Origin: Benincasa hispida
Lineage: Eukaryota; Streptophyta; Magnoliopsida; Cucurbitales; Cucurbitaceae
Reading direction: 5' to 3'
Assembly: GCF_009727055.1 (NCBI RefSeq)
Contig: NC_052349.1
Location: 49,954,117 to 50,018,116 of the forward strand
DNA length: 64,000 bases
The first letter of the stretch is position 1. Each line of letters begins with the position of its first letter. Positions 12,741-22,497 of this stretch are shown here, piece by piece. Made by a program: the position numbers and the translations under genes. The notes under the pieces are model-generated. The model did not search any database. It saw nothing but the letters and a program-made list of their open reading frames with translations, and had not been told where the DNA came from.

Positions 12741-12868
12741 GAGCACCGAGTATGAGCGATTGAGGAAGGGTCGAGCGTCAAGTATGAGCGATCGAGGAAG
12801 GGTCGAGCATCGAGTATGAGTGATCGAGGAAGAGTCGAGCGTCGAGTTTGAGTCATCAAGGAAGGATC
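12741..12868 (+). repeat. 32-bp tandem repeat, four units, in U3 of LTR C
   Basis: Unit GAGCATCGAGTATGAGCGAT plus 12 more bases, starting at 12741, 12773, 12805 and 12837. Further degenerate CATCGAGC words follow to about 12930. It lies about 270 bp upstream of the TATA box, so it may act as a U3 enhancer array. Confidence 0.85.
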
Positions 12869-13136
12869 GTGCATCGAGCAAGCCATCGAGCACCAAGTAT
12901 CCCATCGAGCATCGAATTCTTCCCATCGAGTATTCAGCAGAGAACCATTGAAATTTCCATCGAGTAATGACCCTTTTCCATTTAGAGTTTTTCCATCAAG
13001 GATTGAGTTTCCTTAAAACGTTCAGCTTTAAACTTTTCTTTTAGTTATCCAGGTAGATGGCTTAATCTGGGCCATTAATCTCCACTAGTGGGTGAGGTGG
13101 CTTAAGGAGATTTCATGCAAAAAGGCTAGACGGTAG

Positions 13137-13144
13137 TATAAAAA
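13137..13144 (+). promoter_or_regulatory. TATA box of solo LTR C
   Basis: TATAAAAA within AGTATAAAAAGGGAAG, followed after about 30 bp by an AGCTCG leader word that is also present downstream of the LTR A box. Confidence 0.6.
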
Positions 13145-15930
13145 GGGAAGAGAATTTCAAGAGCTCGTTTTGGACGATTCTTAGAGCAAATCAAACGATC
13201 TTGGTACCTTGGAAAGCTCTGAGTCTAGTTCCTGAAATCGAGCCTTTGGAAGGGATTTCTCACCGGAAAGAGGGCCGGAGAAGGAAGGAAGAGACGAAGG
13301 TTCGTTTTTGGGCATTTTCGGGCACTCGATGAAGAATCGTAGATCTAGGCCAAACCACTTGGAATTTCAAGCTAAAAATTTAAGGTAATATTGTTATCAC
13401 CTTTTCAAGCATGTTTTTAGAAGGAACGTTTGCAAGATAACGTCTGGGGTTTGAGTTACATATTTTGGAATTTAAACCTAAAATCTTTGATCAAGCAGGG
13501 AGTTGCGGTTTAGGGCCATCGAGAAAGATTTAAAGGCCCAGGTCGAACCACAAGGAATTTTACACTTAAATTTTGAGGTAACATTGTTAACAAAATTCTG
13601 AACATGTTTGAAAAAGAAACTTTCTTTAAATGAGTTCTGGTTTTCGAGTTATTGACGTTATAAGCTAAATCTGGAATTTGTGGACAAACAGGCAATTTCT
13701 TGCTAAGTGTGAGCTTGGTTTAAAAAGAGTAGTCTCAAAAGGGAGACCAAAGTAGTAACTAAAATTTTTATTCTTATGTGTAGGAGCAACGTCCATTGGG
13801 GAAGCCTACAAGCCTAAAGACCCGTGAGTGACTAAATGTCTTCAAAAATTTATATATAAAAGGAGCATACGTTCCAAATGAATTTCATGCTAAAGTTTAT
13901 GGGTTTTCCAAGAAATTAAAGTCTATACTTATGATTTTAAAGATTTCATGACATTTCTTAAGCATGATGTTTTAAGCTATTTAAATAAGTTTTACTAATT
14001 CTAGCGCTTGTCAAGGTTGAATGCTAAAGTGTTGTAAAACTAAATGTTTATAATTCGTGAAGCATGCGTGTTGAATTGTGATAATGCTCTTACGGTGAAA
14101 GCTAGGAAGGTGTTATGCCTAAAGCCTATTGTACTCATATCTTCTATGAATGTTATGATTCTAATAAACCGGATGCCGAAGGTATAGAAGGTATCCGAGG
14201 AAGTACCTAAGATATTGACAATTCTTACTCCACGTGCACGTAGGTAGTTCTGTATGAGAGGTCGAAGTATAGGTCTCTTGCCTACAGTCATTATAATGGG
14301 ACCGAAGTATGGGTTTCACGGCCATGAATGGATGTTGGAAGCTTGAGCTACGAACGCTCGTTCTCAACTAAGGTTTGATAGTATGTTTGATTATGATGTT
14401 ATGATTAATGTATGATACTACGTAAGTTGCATGAGATTATTTCTAGCATGTTTATATGTTTAATATAATATGTGAATGAAAGGCTTGAAACGAATTGCTT
14501 TTCTATGAGTCACTCAATGGGCAACTAGCTCACCGTTTTCAAATGTTTTCTTTTTTTTCCAGGTAGCGGTCAGATTCTCCGAGGTTGAACCCACTGCTGC
14601 TTGCCACTCAAAGCTCGGTTAGGAAGGAGGAAGCTTAGGTTAAGCTTGTTTTTTATGTACACATGTTTTTAGAGAAGTTTGGGACTTGTGGATTTTATTT
14701 TGGGACCCATGTTTTCGTTCTTGCGTTGTTTTGTTGGATATATGTTTTTTCGTCGTTTATGAATTGTATTTAAGTTGCTTTTCTGGTTAAAGTCATAATT
14801 ATTTTGCCACTAAGTCGTATTTGCATATCAAGGTTTTAAGCAGGTTTTACTTAAGTTAGGCAGTAAGTGCTGGCAAGTAGGTCGATAAATGTTGCCGTCA
14901 TATCCCCTTTCGATTTTAGAGGGAAAAATGGGAGGGGGTGTGACAATAGTAGTCCCAAAACCATCAGTGATTGATACCACTTCAACCTTGCATGTCCAGT
15001 TGCCTTTAGCATGCATGTGCCAACGTATCTCCTCTGACATCTCCTCCTTGTATGTTGGCTTAAGTGTCTTAATCTTGCATAGGCCAACAAATAGCCTTCT
15101 TGTGAGGTGTCATTCCCACCTTTGTGCCCACCTCATCCTTGGTTTAGCCAAGACTTCACTTGGTTCAGCCACATGCCCCAATTTTCTATCGACCCAAACT
15201 TGCTCCCCAAGCTTACCTATTCAATGCATGTCACCCCTTTTTTGGCCGCATACCTCACCCAACGCCTAGTCTTACTTGGATGCATGGCCTCTTCCTTGGC
15301 TACATAGTCTTACTTGGACACATCCATCCCTTGGCCAGCGCATTGCTTTAGCACTCCCCTTGCACCTAACGCTTAGTCTCAAGGTCGACGCGTAGCCCTA
15401 CTCCACGCATACCTTGCTTAGCCTACGCGCTCTAACGTACACTCAAGCCAACTCGCCTAAGGCTATCTTGTTCCTTGTCGTGCTCGTCAACTTGACCTTT
15501 TAACCTCAACCTGGCTTAGCCAACGCATTTCTTTATGCCTCAATGCAAGGACCTCCTCACCCTCGGCCAACACTTAGTCGTGCCTTTCTCCTTTCCTCAA
15601 CTCCCAACTTGTGCTTACTAACCTCAAAATACTAGATCGTCGCATACCTTCAACGCATGGCTCCCATCCTTGACCAATTTTGTCCTCCTTAACCAAGCTT
15701 ATCTACATTCTTTTTTTTAGCACCCAAGAGTTTCATTCTCAACCCTTAAAGTGTTTTCCTCTTCTTTTAATCATCTTCGAGCTTCCTCCTTATAATACTA
15801 ACTTATACTTAGTCTTCTTTAATCTTATTACCCAAGTTTGGCTTGACTTACCTTTAGTAAGACTCAAGGGTTTACACATACTAATTAAAATACATAAGTA
15901 GGGAAAATAGGGTTTGGGGTTTACATTCTT

Positions 15931-16375
15931 CTTCCTTTTTTTTATCTTTTTATTTTCTTTATTTTCTTCGATTTTTGCTTATTTCCTTTCTTTTATTTTT
16001 TTTATTTTCTTTCATTTCTTTAGTTTTTACTTCTTCTCTTTCTTTTTTTTTTATTTTTTTATTTTCTTTTCTTTCTCCAATTTTTTACTCCAGTTTTTGT
16101 TTCTTCCCTTTCTTTTTTATTTTATTTTCTTTCATTTCTTCAATTCTTGCTTTTTTCCTTTCATTTTTTTATTTTTTATTTTCTTTCCTTTATCCGATTT
16201 TTGTTTCTTCCCTTTCTTTTTTCTTTTTAATTTTTTTTATTTCTCCGATTTTTGCTTCTTTTTTTAAAAAAAAAAAAACTTTCATTTCTTCAGTTTTTGC
16301 TTCTTTCATTTTTTTTTTTAAAAAAAAAAATCTTTCATTTATCTGATTTTCGCTTCTTCCTTTTTTTTTTTTCAT
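15931..16375 (+). repeat. Pyrimidine-rich low-complexity tract
   Basis: Almost pure T/C, built from imperfect units of about 60 bp (TTTCATTTCTTCAGTTTTTG-like), with two T-run/A-run palindromes at about 16261-16280 and 16311-16331. Open frames here are translated low complexity, not genes. Confidence 0.85.
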
Positions 16376-16749
16376 AAGAATTATGAGGTTGAGTTTCGTA
16401 CCCAAGACTTGAAAGTACCTAATTCATAATTGACTTAACACTAACAAGTCAATCATCAACTTTGATTATTATAATGAAATATTAAATATAAATAATAAAT
16501 AAAAGTCTATTGGTGCTAGCCACTAATATATTTTTTTATCATTGATAGCATAATCTTTGATTATTTTTTTCACAGTTAATAGCCACTTTTAGAAGATTAT
16601 CATTGATAGCCAACAAAGTGAATTTAATTAATAAAGTTGAATCTCTAACTAAAGTGTAAGTGAAATACCTAGAAATTATCACTAATAACATGTTTATCAG
16701 TTACAGAAACTATCAACGATGACATGTTATTTGATGGTAAAAAAAAATG

Positions 16750-17290
16750 ATAGTAGTTATCTCTAATAGCATGTTATTAATGATAGAAGCTATCACCGAT
16801 AGCTACAATATAAGTGATATCAATGATATCGGTGATAGAACTTAGGTGATATCAATGATATCGGTGATAGAACTTAGATGATATCCATATATCGACAATA
16901 TCAATGATATAAAAGTCAATTTCATTTTATGAAAGCCTCTCATTGATAACCATTGATTGAAACTATCAATGATAGCCATAGCCATCAATGATAACTGTAT
17001 ATCAGTGATATGACTTAGATATCAATAAAATGAATGATATAATGATATTGGTGATACGACTTAAGTAAATATTAAAGATAGTCATTTATAAACCTCTTAT
17101 TGATAGATTTCTATCACTTATAATTTTAAATGTTAAGCTTTGAAAGATGATAGTTTCCTTTTAAAAGTTGATAACTACTTATAAAAGTCTATCATTGATA
17201 TCCACCGATGGCCTTAGATGTTAATATTTCAAGTTTGATTGCAATTGATAAAGTATATCAATGATAGTCATTGAAAACTAATAACAAATT
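16750..17290. repeat. Degenerate palindromic repeat (ATATCAATGATAT words)
   Basis: TATCAATGATA, GATATCGGTGATA and related words recur densely. One exact local duplication is seen at about 16819-16875 (GATATCAATGATATCGGTGA plus ATAGAACTTAG). There is no coding potential. It may be an eroded satellite or part of a foldback element. Confidence 0.7.
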
Positions 17291-18049
17291 AAAATGTGAT
17301 ATTTCAAGTGTAACTATTTTAAGGTTGTATTGATATTTCTCAAATTGAAAACTATCATCTCTGACTACAATCTCCAGAGTCCAATTTCTAGCAATGGTTA
17401 GACTGGTGGAGACCAGTGGAGGGGAAGGAAAAAGTAAAAATAAAGCCACATAGGCTCAACTTAATTTAAAAGGTAGCAAAAATTGTTATTCAATTATGTC
17501 ACATCATTTTTCCGTTGGCCAACTAATGGTAAAGTTTAAGTCATGGTCCATTTAGAATTATTTTCCAAACCTGTAGGATTAAAATGTCTGTTTTGAAACT
17601 TCAAGGACTAAGTAAACTATAACCCCAAACCTAGGAGCCAAAAATGAATTTTGCCTTTTTTACTTTCTATTTTTGCCAAAACCCCAACCTGACTGAAACT
17701 TTTCAGCTTTTTACATTTTCAACCCAAAACTGTCAAACCAACCAGTTTTGCAGTTTCGATTGGTTTATGCAGTTTTTCTGATATTTCAACTTTTCCTTAC
17801 ACCCCTAAACTATCAACAAATCACTAACCAGAACAGCAAGCCAAAAAAAATCATCAAACCAACCAAGAATTCAGCAGCCATGCACAGCCAATAAATTGGG
17901 AGCTGCCACAGCATAAAAATAAGACAACCATCTGCAAGGAAAAGAGGGGGAATATATATATATATATGCGCGCGCATGTGTATATTTAAAAAAAAATGCG
18001 CACATGCTTGCTCTGGGTAAACTAAACATGGCAAAATAGAAAATGACTT
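17291..18049. other. No gene seen
   Basis: AT-rich intergenic sequence between the palindromic repeat and the F-box gene 3' end. Apart from the alternating purine/pyrimidine tract at 17952-17985 I see nothing supportable. Confidence 0.6.
17952..17985. repeat. 34-bp alternating purine/pyrimidine tract
   Basis: Perfect alternation of (AT)n, then GCGCGCGC, then ATGTGTATAT. Such tracts can adopt Z-DNA. It lies about 400 bp beyond the F-box stop codon. Confidence 0.9.
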
Positions 18050-18062
18050 TCAATGGCAACTT

Positions 18063-18131
18063 GAGCCTGAAAACATATACTTCGAAAGAATATACTCGAG
18101 GTCGAGCCTGAAAACATATACTTTGAAAGAA
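18063..18131 (-). repeat. 28-bp direct repeat downstream of the F-box gene
   Basis: GAGCCTGAAAACATATACTT plus 8 bases at 18063-18090 and again at 18104-18131 with one mismatch (period 41). It lies in the probable 3' UTR or just beyond. Confidence 0.8.
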
Positions 18132-18396
18132 AGACTGGCATACAAAGAATGGATCAAGATTGCAGGTGACTCACATAAACTATGGAAAAAATACAAATTG
18201 ATAAAGAGAACTTTGTTCGTATTTATTGATGGTATGAATTGGAAAATTATGTACAGTGACAATGAACAAGTAAGGGACAGGTTATAATACCAGAAAAGCC
18301 AGAGCGATATTTCCAGGCAAGATGTGTGAGTTTTTGATACTTGGCGCAACCCCCACATGGCCATGCCTCTTAGCTTCTCCAACTTTCTTTTCCCCC

Positions 18397-19146
18397 TCAT
18401 TTCCAATCAAGCAAGTCCAAAAGCCATAATACCTCATCCTTTGTATTTGCAGCATCACAGAAATCCATTACTATTCCAAATACATCGATTACACCATCAT
18501 TTCCATCGTCCATGAAAAGCAATGAGATCCATGCTCGGATTCCCGAGACAAACGGGTGTAGTGGTGAAAAATCAAGGTAGTCAAATGCCAATGCCCTGTA
18601 AGATGTTCTATCAATATAATCAAATACTGATTTATTCACTATCCTAGCAACTTTATTGGAATCCTTTCGTCCCACAAGCACGGACACACTCACGCTATGG
18701 GATATAGGAATTGAGAACCTTGGCTCAACAGGGAGTGTCATCTTGAACTCAGGGACTTCGAGGTGATAACTAAGCACATTAATAGTACCAGGTGGTGGGT
18801 TCTTCATACCATTCTGGAGGACTTGACCTGAGACCACTTCTGAGAATATTAATCTGTCTTCACTCCAAATGTCGATAAAAAACTCTAAAACATCAAAGGA
18901 AAGTCGAGGAGGGAGAAGACGTCGATTATTGGGGCGTTTGTAAAAATTTCGATATAGTTCGTAGTAGGTATCAGTTGGAGGATTGGGCGTTTTGCAGGTT
19001 GAAGGCCACCTCTTGGCACACAAGCATTTCCAGAAGTAATCATCTTGAGCGATATCTCTCCACTGCTTGCACACTGCCATGCAGGAAGCAAGGTCCACAC
19101 CTTCCAGCAAAGGGAAAATTACCTTCAAAACTTCTTCCCATATCAT
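18397..19146 (-). CDS. F-box protein, At5g39250-like
   Basis: Intact 249-residue single-exon coding sequence, the only intact host-type gene in the window. F-box proteins are the substrate receptors of SCF ubiquitin ligases; the F-box contacts SKP1/ASK. The F-box is at the extreme N-terminus (residues 2-45: EEVLKVIFPLLEGVDLASCM, then VCKQWRDIAQDDYFWK). The rest has no Kelch or LRR repeats but matches what I recall of the Arabidopsis At5g39250 family, including LSFDVLEFFIDIWSEDRLIF, SVSVSVLVGRKDSNKVARI and a C-terminus EVLWLLDLLDWK. Length equals that family's usual size. The start chosen is the first Met, directly before the F-box. The substrate is unknown. A splice-acceptor-like site lies 40 bp upstream, suggesting a 5' UTR intron. 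All neighbours are transposons. Confidence 0.9.
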   Translation of the reverse strand: MIWEEVLKVIFPLLEGVDLASCMAVCKQWRDIAQDDYFWKCLCAKRWPSTCKTPNPPTDTYYELYRNFYKRPNNRRLLPPRLSFDVLEFFIDIWSEDRLIFSEVVSGQVLQNGMKNPPPGTINVLSYHLEVPEFKMTLPVEPRFSIPISHSVSVSVLVGRKDSNKVARIVNKSVFDYIDRTSYRALAFDYLDFSPLHPFVSGIRAWISLLFMDDGNDGVIDVFGIVMDFCDAANTKDEVLWLLDLLDWK

Positions 19147-19185
19147 TTTCCAAATAGAAATATAACAAGGGAGTGAGGATTTGAT

Positions 19186-19200
19186 CCTGCAGCATTAAAC
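19186..19200 (-). promoter_or_regulatory. Candidate 5' UTR splice acceptor of the F-box gene
   Basis: On the minus strand GGTTTAATGCTGCAG is followed by GATCAAATCC and then, 40 bp later, the F-box ATG. CAG|G fits a plant acceptor, with a possible branch region (TTCTGACTAG) upstream. There is no transcript evidence. Confidence 0.4.
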
Positions 19201-19904
19201 CACATTGACTAGTCAGAACAACACGTACATTGAAGACAGTCATGACTACAATGGAAATTTCACAGGAGGTGTCAGCACAATCTGGTGGAAAGTAAAAAAT
19301 AATATATAAAGGATCATATAAATTACTTTTGGAAGTTAAGTGCAAGGCATAATTTATATTCTCCATATAACAGGTTTCAAGGAAAAACTACCACAAGTTT
19401 TTATTTTTAAAAAATAACAATATAAAAGAAAAGAACAGAGGAGAAACGACCACATGCTAATCTGAGAAAATCCAAGTAGATTATTCATGTATTACAAAAT
19501 ATACACACAGCAAAAGGCTAAAGTTGTTCGATAGTGAACATAATGAATGCTAACACAGAAGCCTCAAAACCATGATCTCCATACTTCTGTGGCAGGCTGC
19601 ATGCTATTCATTGTGTACATCTTGTATATATATTACAGAAACTTTTAAGGAATGTTTAAAAGAACAATGCTAGTTTCCATTATAACACTGCAGTGATTAT
19701 TTTAATGTCATCGTAAGTAAGATCCTTGAGAACCACATAGCTAAAACATTGAGTACTTAATCTACTAATTCTGATCAACATTAATCAGTTAAATATCTGT
19801 TAAGGACCCTCGATCGGTATATAGTCAGATATTTCATATTCAGTTCATCACCTCAGTCAGTTTCTTAAGCACCTTCAATCTGGACATTTGGCAGCTGTAC
19901 ATCA
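19201..19904. other. No gene seen
   Basis: AT-rich sequence upstream of the F-box coding region; it would be intron if the acceptor at 19186 is used. No domain-bearing frame found. Confidence 0.6.
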
Positions 19905-20462
19905 GTTACTTTGTTACTTAAAGGGTTCACCTGACCAAGGAATTTTGTTATGAGATTCTACTACTTTTCTGCTTAGAGCTTCTCCAGATGCTGATTGGGG
20001 TTCTTTCCCAGATACCAGTCACTCGATTATTGGCTTTTGTGTCATTTTAGGGGAATCCTTGGTCTCTTGGAAATCTAAGAAATAGCCCACTGCAGTATGT
20101 CACAATCTTCTGTTGAGGCCAACTACTGTGTATTGGCATGAATCTCCAGTGAGTTGGTTGGGCTTTCTCAGTTACTTTCTAATCTCCATGTAACTTTGCC
20201 CATGTCTGTGGTTGTTTATTATGATAATTAGGTGGCCATCTCAATCGTCTCTAATCTAACTTTTCATGAGCAGATGAAGCCTATTGAAATTGATTGCAAC
20301 TTTGTTATTGATAAAGTTTTGGATGGTTTCCTTAAAATTATTCCCATACAATCACACTTCAGCTTGCTGATGTGTGCACAAATGCTCTCGCTACTCCTGT
20401 TTTGAGTGTTGCTTTATCGAAGCTGAGCATTTCAAATATTTATGCTCCATCTTGAGGGAGAG
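19905..20462 (+). pseudogene. Copia RNase H remnant (3' end of pol)
   Basis: The RNase H that ends Ty1/copia polyproteins is readable in pieces: a VRYLKGSPDQGI-like piece near 19910-19950, then DADWGSFPDTSHSIIGFCVI and LVSWKSKK at about 19990-20090, and QLADVCTNALATPVLSVALS with ISNIYAPS and a stop at about 20362-20455. A purine tract (TGAGGGAGAGT, 20453-20463) follows the stop, as expected before a 3' LTR. Several frameshifts and stops are present. Confidence 0.8.
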
Positions 20463-20463
20463 T

Positions 20464-20990
20464 ATTAAGGATATCATTGGTTTTTTCTCTTGGGACAACT
20501 CGTCTGACCCAACAACGTTTGGGTGTGAAGGAAACTCGTAGGATATTAAATCCTAGGTAGGTGGCCACCACGGATTGAATCCATGACCTCTTAGGCCTTT
20601 ATCAAGATCATGCCCCCTATTTACCACTAGGCCAACCATGATGGTTAAGGATACTATTGCTTGCTATTTCTATAATCATTTTGATTTGTTTAAGTTTGTT
20701 ATTCGTTAATGAGGGTAGTTATATCTTTTAACCTCTTTACATTTAAGGGAGAGACGATTGTAATCTGCTCAAGTTTTCTCAAATTGAATAAATCAATTTC
20801 ATGATGTGTTAATGTCTACGCAGCTTGATAATTATATGGTTTTTTAGTCTTTTTTTTTTTTTAAAAAAAAAAAATGTGCATGTGATATGAATAAAGACAT
20901 CACATCACAAGGACTTCAAGTTCCATTTAAAGCATTTAAGCTTCATTTACGACAAATCAAGCATAATTCAAGGGACGATTTTAAAGCTAC
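20464..20990 (+). mobile_element. Copia 3' LTR remnant
   Basis: Directly after the purine tract, TATTAAGGATA (expected TGTTAAGGATA) starts an LTR-like sequence that continues after the SINE at 20481-20644. The right limit is lost; the gypsy element at 20999 is inserted near its end. Confidence 0.55.
20481..20644 (-). mobile_element. tRNA-derived SINE, Au-like
   Basis: Read on the minus strand it has a pol III A box (TGGCCTAGTGGTAA) and B box (GGATTCAATCC) and then the body I recall for the widespread Au SINE family (ATCCTACGAGTTTCCTTCAC, GTTGGGTCAGACGAGTTGTC). It ends in an A-rich tail (AAGAGAAAAAAC). Flanks 20466-20480 (TTAAGGATATCATTG) and 20645-20659 (TTAAGGATACTATTG) match at 13 of 15 positions and look like the target-site duplication. 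The 3' end lacks the full Au terminus, so it is slightly truncated. Confidence 0.8.
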
Positions 20991-20998
20991 ACCAAACT

Positions 20999-21214
20999 TG
21001 ATGTAGGAATTATAAACAATCTTCCTTTGTTGAATTCTTTTAATATTAGTTTAGAGTTTAGTAGCTTTTATGTCTTTGTAAACCCGCTGTTTAAAGTGGT
21101 TGACCGGCTACCTAGGATTCCAGTCACATCAGCTTGTATAAATAGGCCTTTAGCCGCCAATCTTATTCAATAAATAATACAATATTTGTTCATTGAGTTC
21201 TTGAAGAATACATC
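20999..21214 (+). repeat. 5' LTR of the gypsy element
   Basis: Starts TGATGTAGGAATTATAAACA and ends GAATACATCA. It keeps a TATAAATA box at 21137-21144, which the 3' LTR has lost. Confidence 0.9.
21137..21144 (+). promoter_or_regulatory. TATA box in gypsy 5' LTR
   Basis: TATAAATA in GCTTGTATAAATAGGCC. In the 3' LTR the same place reads GCTTGCACAATAGGC. Confidence 0.7.
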
Positions 21215-21217
21215 AAG

Positions 21218-21228
21218 TGTATCAGAGT
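21218..21228 (+). other. Primer-binding site of the gypsy element
   Basis: TGTATCAGAGT, three bases after the LTR end, one mismatch per side from the initiator tRNA-Met complement TGGTATCAGAGC. Confidence 0.75.
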
Positions 21229-21268
21229 GTCGATCCAACGTGCCTTCTTTATTGGATCTTAGTTCATC

Positions 21269-21728
21269 ATGGACGTGGAAGCATCCTCATCAGTGAAAGC
21301 CATACAAGCCCAATTATCCTTGATAGAGAAGTCAGTCGATGAAATGAAGGGAGAAATTGGAGAAATCCGTTCTATGCTAGCTCAAATTTTGCTACACATG
21401 AATGAATATGCAATCCACGGAACATAGAAAAGATCACAGTGACTTAAAGAACAAAGGTGGAATCCGTAGTGAAGAACCTCAAGATTCGAACGTGAACAAG
21501 GAAAAAACAGTGGTTTGAATCCCTTTTGATTGGTAAGAACCTACAAGAAACCCGAGTAAGGCCAAGATTATAGAAATACCTTATCAAGAACATAGACCGA
21601 GCAAGATTCCAGCATCAAGAAACCCATATCAATCAAGATTCCGACTCCATGAAAACCAAGTTGTGGGTGGTTACATGATGCAAGATTCTGATTCATCAAG
21701 TGAAGGTGAGAATTATTACTATGGAATT
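21269..21728 (+). pseudogene. Gypsy gag, N-terminal part
   Basis: First ATG after the primer site. The frame (MDVEASSSVKAIQAQLSLIE, predicted helical) stops after 52 codons at 21427. Further gag-like sequence rich in D/S/E continues in broken frames to 21728, where the copia element interrupts it. The gag continues at 27469. Confidence 0.6.
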
Positions 21729-21945
21729 TGATGAAAAATAGAGTAAGGAAAAGAAAATAGCATACCAATGATTTACGTGGAAAACCCTAATTAGGGAGAA
21801 AAACCACGGGATAAAGAGATTCTTATTAGAAAACTGATACAAAGAAATACAACAGACCAACAGCTTAAATAGAGAACAAGGAAACCCTAGGATACAATGA
21901 AAAAGACAAAATTGCCCCTAGAGTGCAAAAATCCTAATTTCAACA
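21729..21945 (-). repeat. 3' LTR of the copia element
   Basis: Minus-strand orientation begins TGTTGAAATTAGGATTTTTG and ends TTTTTCATCA. Immediately right of it (21946-21962) the plus strand reads CTCCCCTCAAGTTGGGG, the complement of the purine tract CTTGAGGGGAG. Confidence 0.92.
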
Positions 21946-22155
21946 CTCCCCTCAAGTTGGGGCGTAGATGTCAATAAGACCCAACTTGCTCACACATGTG
22001 TCAAACAGATGTCTGAGAAGTCCCTTTGCTAAGACATTTGCAATTTGTTGATTGGAAGGAATATAAGGAACACAAATGTTGCCACTATCAAGTCTTTCCT
22101 TGATAAATCTCCACATGCTTTGTTCTGTCACGTTGAACAGGATTATTTGCTATGC

Positions 22156-22490
22156 TTATGGCTGCTTATTATCACAGTAGAGTTTCATTGGACCGGTATG
22201 CTCTTGATCAAGGTCTTTCAAAACTTTTTCAAGCCAGATCTCTTCACAGATTTCCAGACTCATGGCCCTGTATTCTACCTCGACACTACTTCTGGCAACG
22301 ACACCTTGCTTTTTGTTTCTCCATGTAACAATGTTGCCCCACACAGGTACAATACCCTGATGTTGATTTTCTGTCTACTACAGATCCTACCCAATCAGCA
22401 TCGGTGTAAGCTTCGATGCATCGTTTTTCAGTTTTCCTGAACATTAAGCCTTTCCCTAGAGAGGTTTTCAGATATCTCAAAATGCACTCT
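22156..22490 (-). pseudogene. Copia RNase H
   Basis: Two overlapping frames give RYLKTSLGKGLMFRK, EAYTDADWVGSVVDRKSTSG and then VTWRNKKQGVVARSSVEVEY with LYCDNKQ, the RNase H of copia. It degrades RNA in the RNA/DNA hybrid. One frameshift at about 22330 splits it, and it is separated from the RT frame by stops at about 22495. Confidence 0.85.
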
Positions 22491-22497
22491 ACTGCCC

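Larger units (their letters stand above)
12470..14945 (+). mobile_element. Solo LTR C (innermost), inserted in LTR B
   Basis: It starts TGTAAAACCCGCACC and ends GGGGGTGTGACA, with perfect 5-bp target duplications ATAGT at 12465-12469 and 14946-14950. Length 2476 bp. It has a TATA box at 13137-13144, and the family signature CTCAATGGGCAACTAGCTCA ... TTCCAGGTAGCGGTCA at 14516-14573 in the same order as in LTR D. Orientation is opposite to LTRs A and B. No internal element sequence remains, so it is a solo LTR left by recombination between two LTRs. Confidence 0.9.
11004..15876 (-). mobile_element. Solo LTR B, inserted in LTR A
   Basis: On the plus strand it starts TGTCACACACCCTCC and ends AGGGTTTACA. 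Flanking 5-mers are CATAA (10999-11003) and CATAC (15877-15881), one mismatch. The signature CGCTACCTGAGGAGAAAATA with CCAATGAGTGGT at 11287-11344 is the reverse complement of the matching part of LTR D. Without LTR C it is about 2392 bp. It sits in the U3 of LTR A, in the same orientation, about 50 bp from the LTR A terminus. Solo LTR, no coding content. Confidence 0.82.
8411..15925 (-). mobile_element. Solo LTR A (outermost of three nested LTRs)
   Basis: On the plus strand the element starts TATCACACCCC (expected TGTCACACCCC, one G to A change) and ends GGGGTTTACA. Perfect 5-bp target duplications TTCTT flank it at 8406-8410 and 15926-15930. On the minus strand it contains a TATAAAAA box (plus coordinates 10315-10322) and, downstream of that, the family signature CTCCAGGTAGTGGTCA at about 8788-8803. 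Removing the nested insertion (11004-15876 plus one 5-bp duplication) leaves about 2637 bp. No coding sequence or internal region is present, so it is a solo LTR. The class is probably Ty3/gypsy, judged only from the LTR style. Confidence 0.85.

Noticed and set aside
12741..12868. CRISPR-like array
   Set aside because: Contiguous 32-bp units without unique spacers in a plant LTR; an ordinary tandem repeat.
15914..16346. Open frames made almost only of Phe, Leu and Ser
   Set aside because: Translation of a pyrimidine-rich low-complexity tract, open in more than one frame; not a membrane protein gene.
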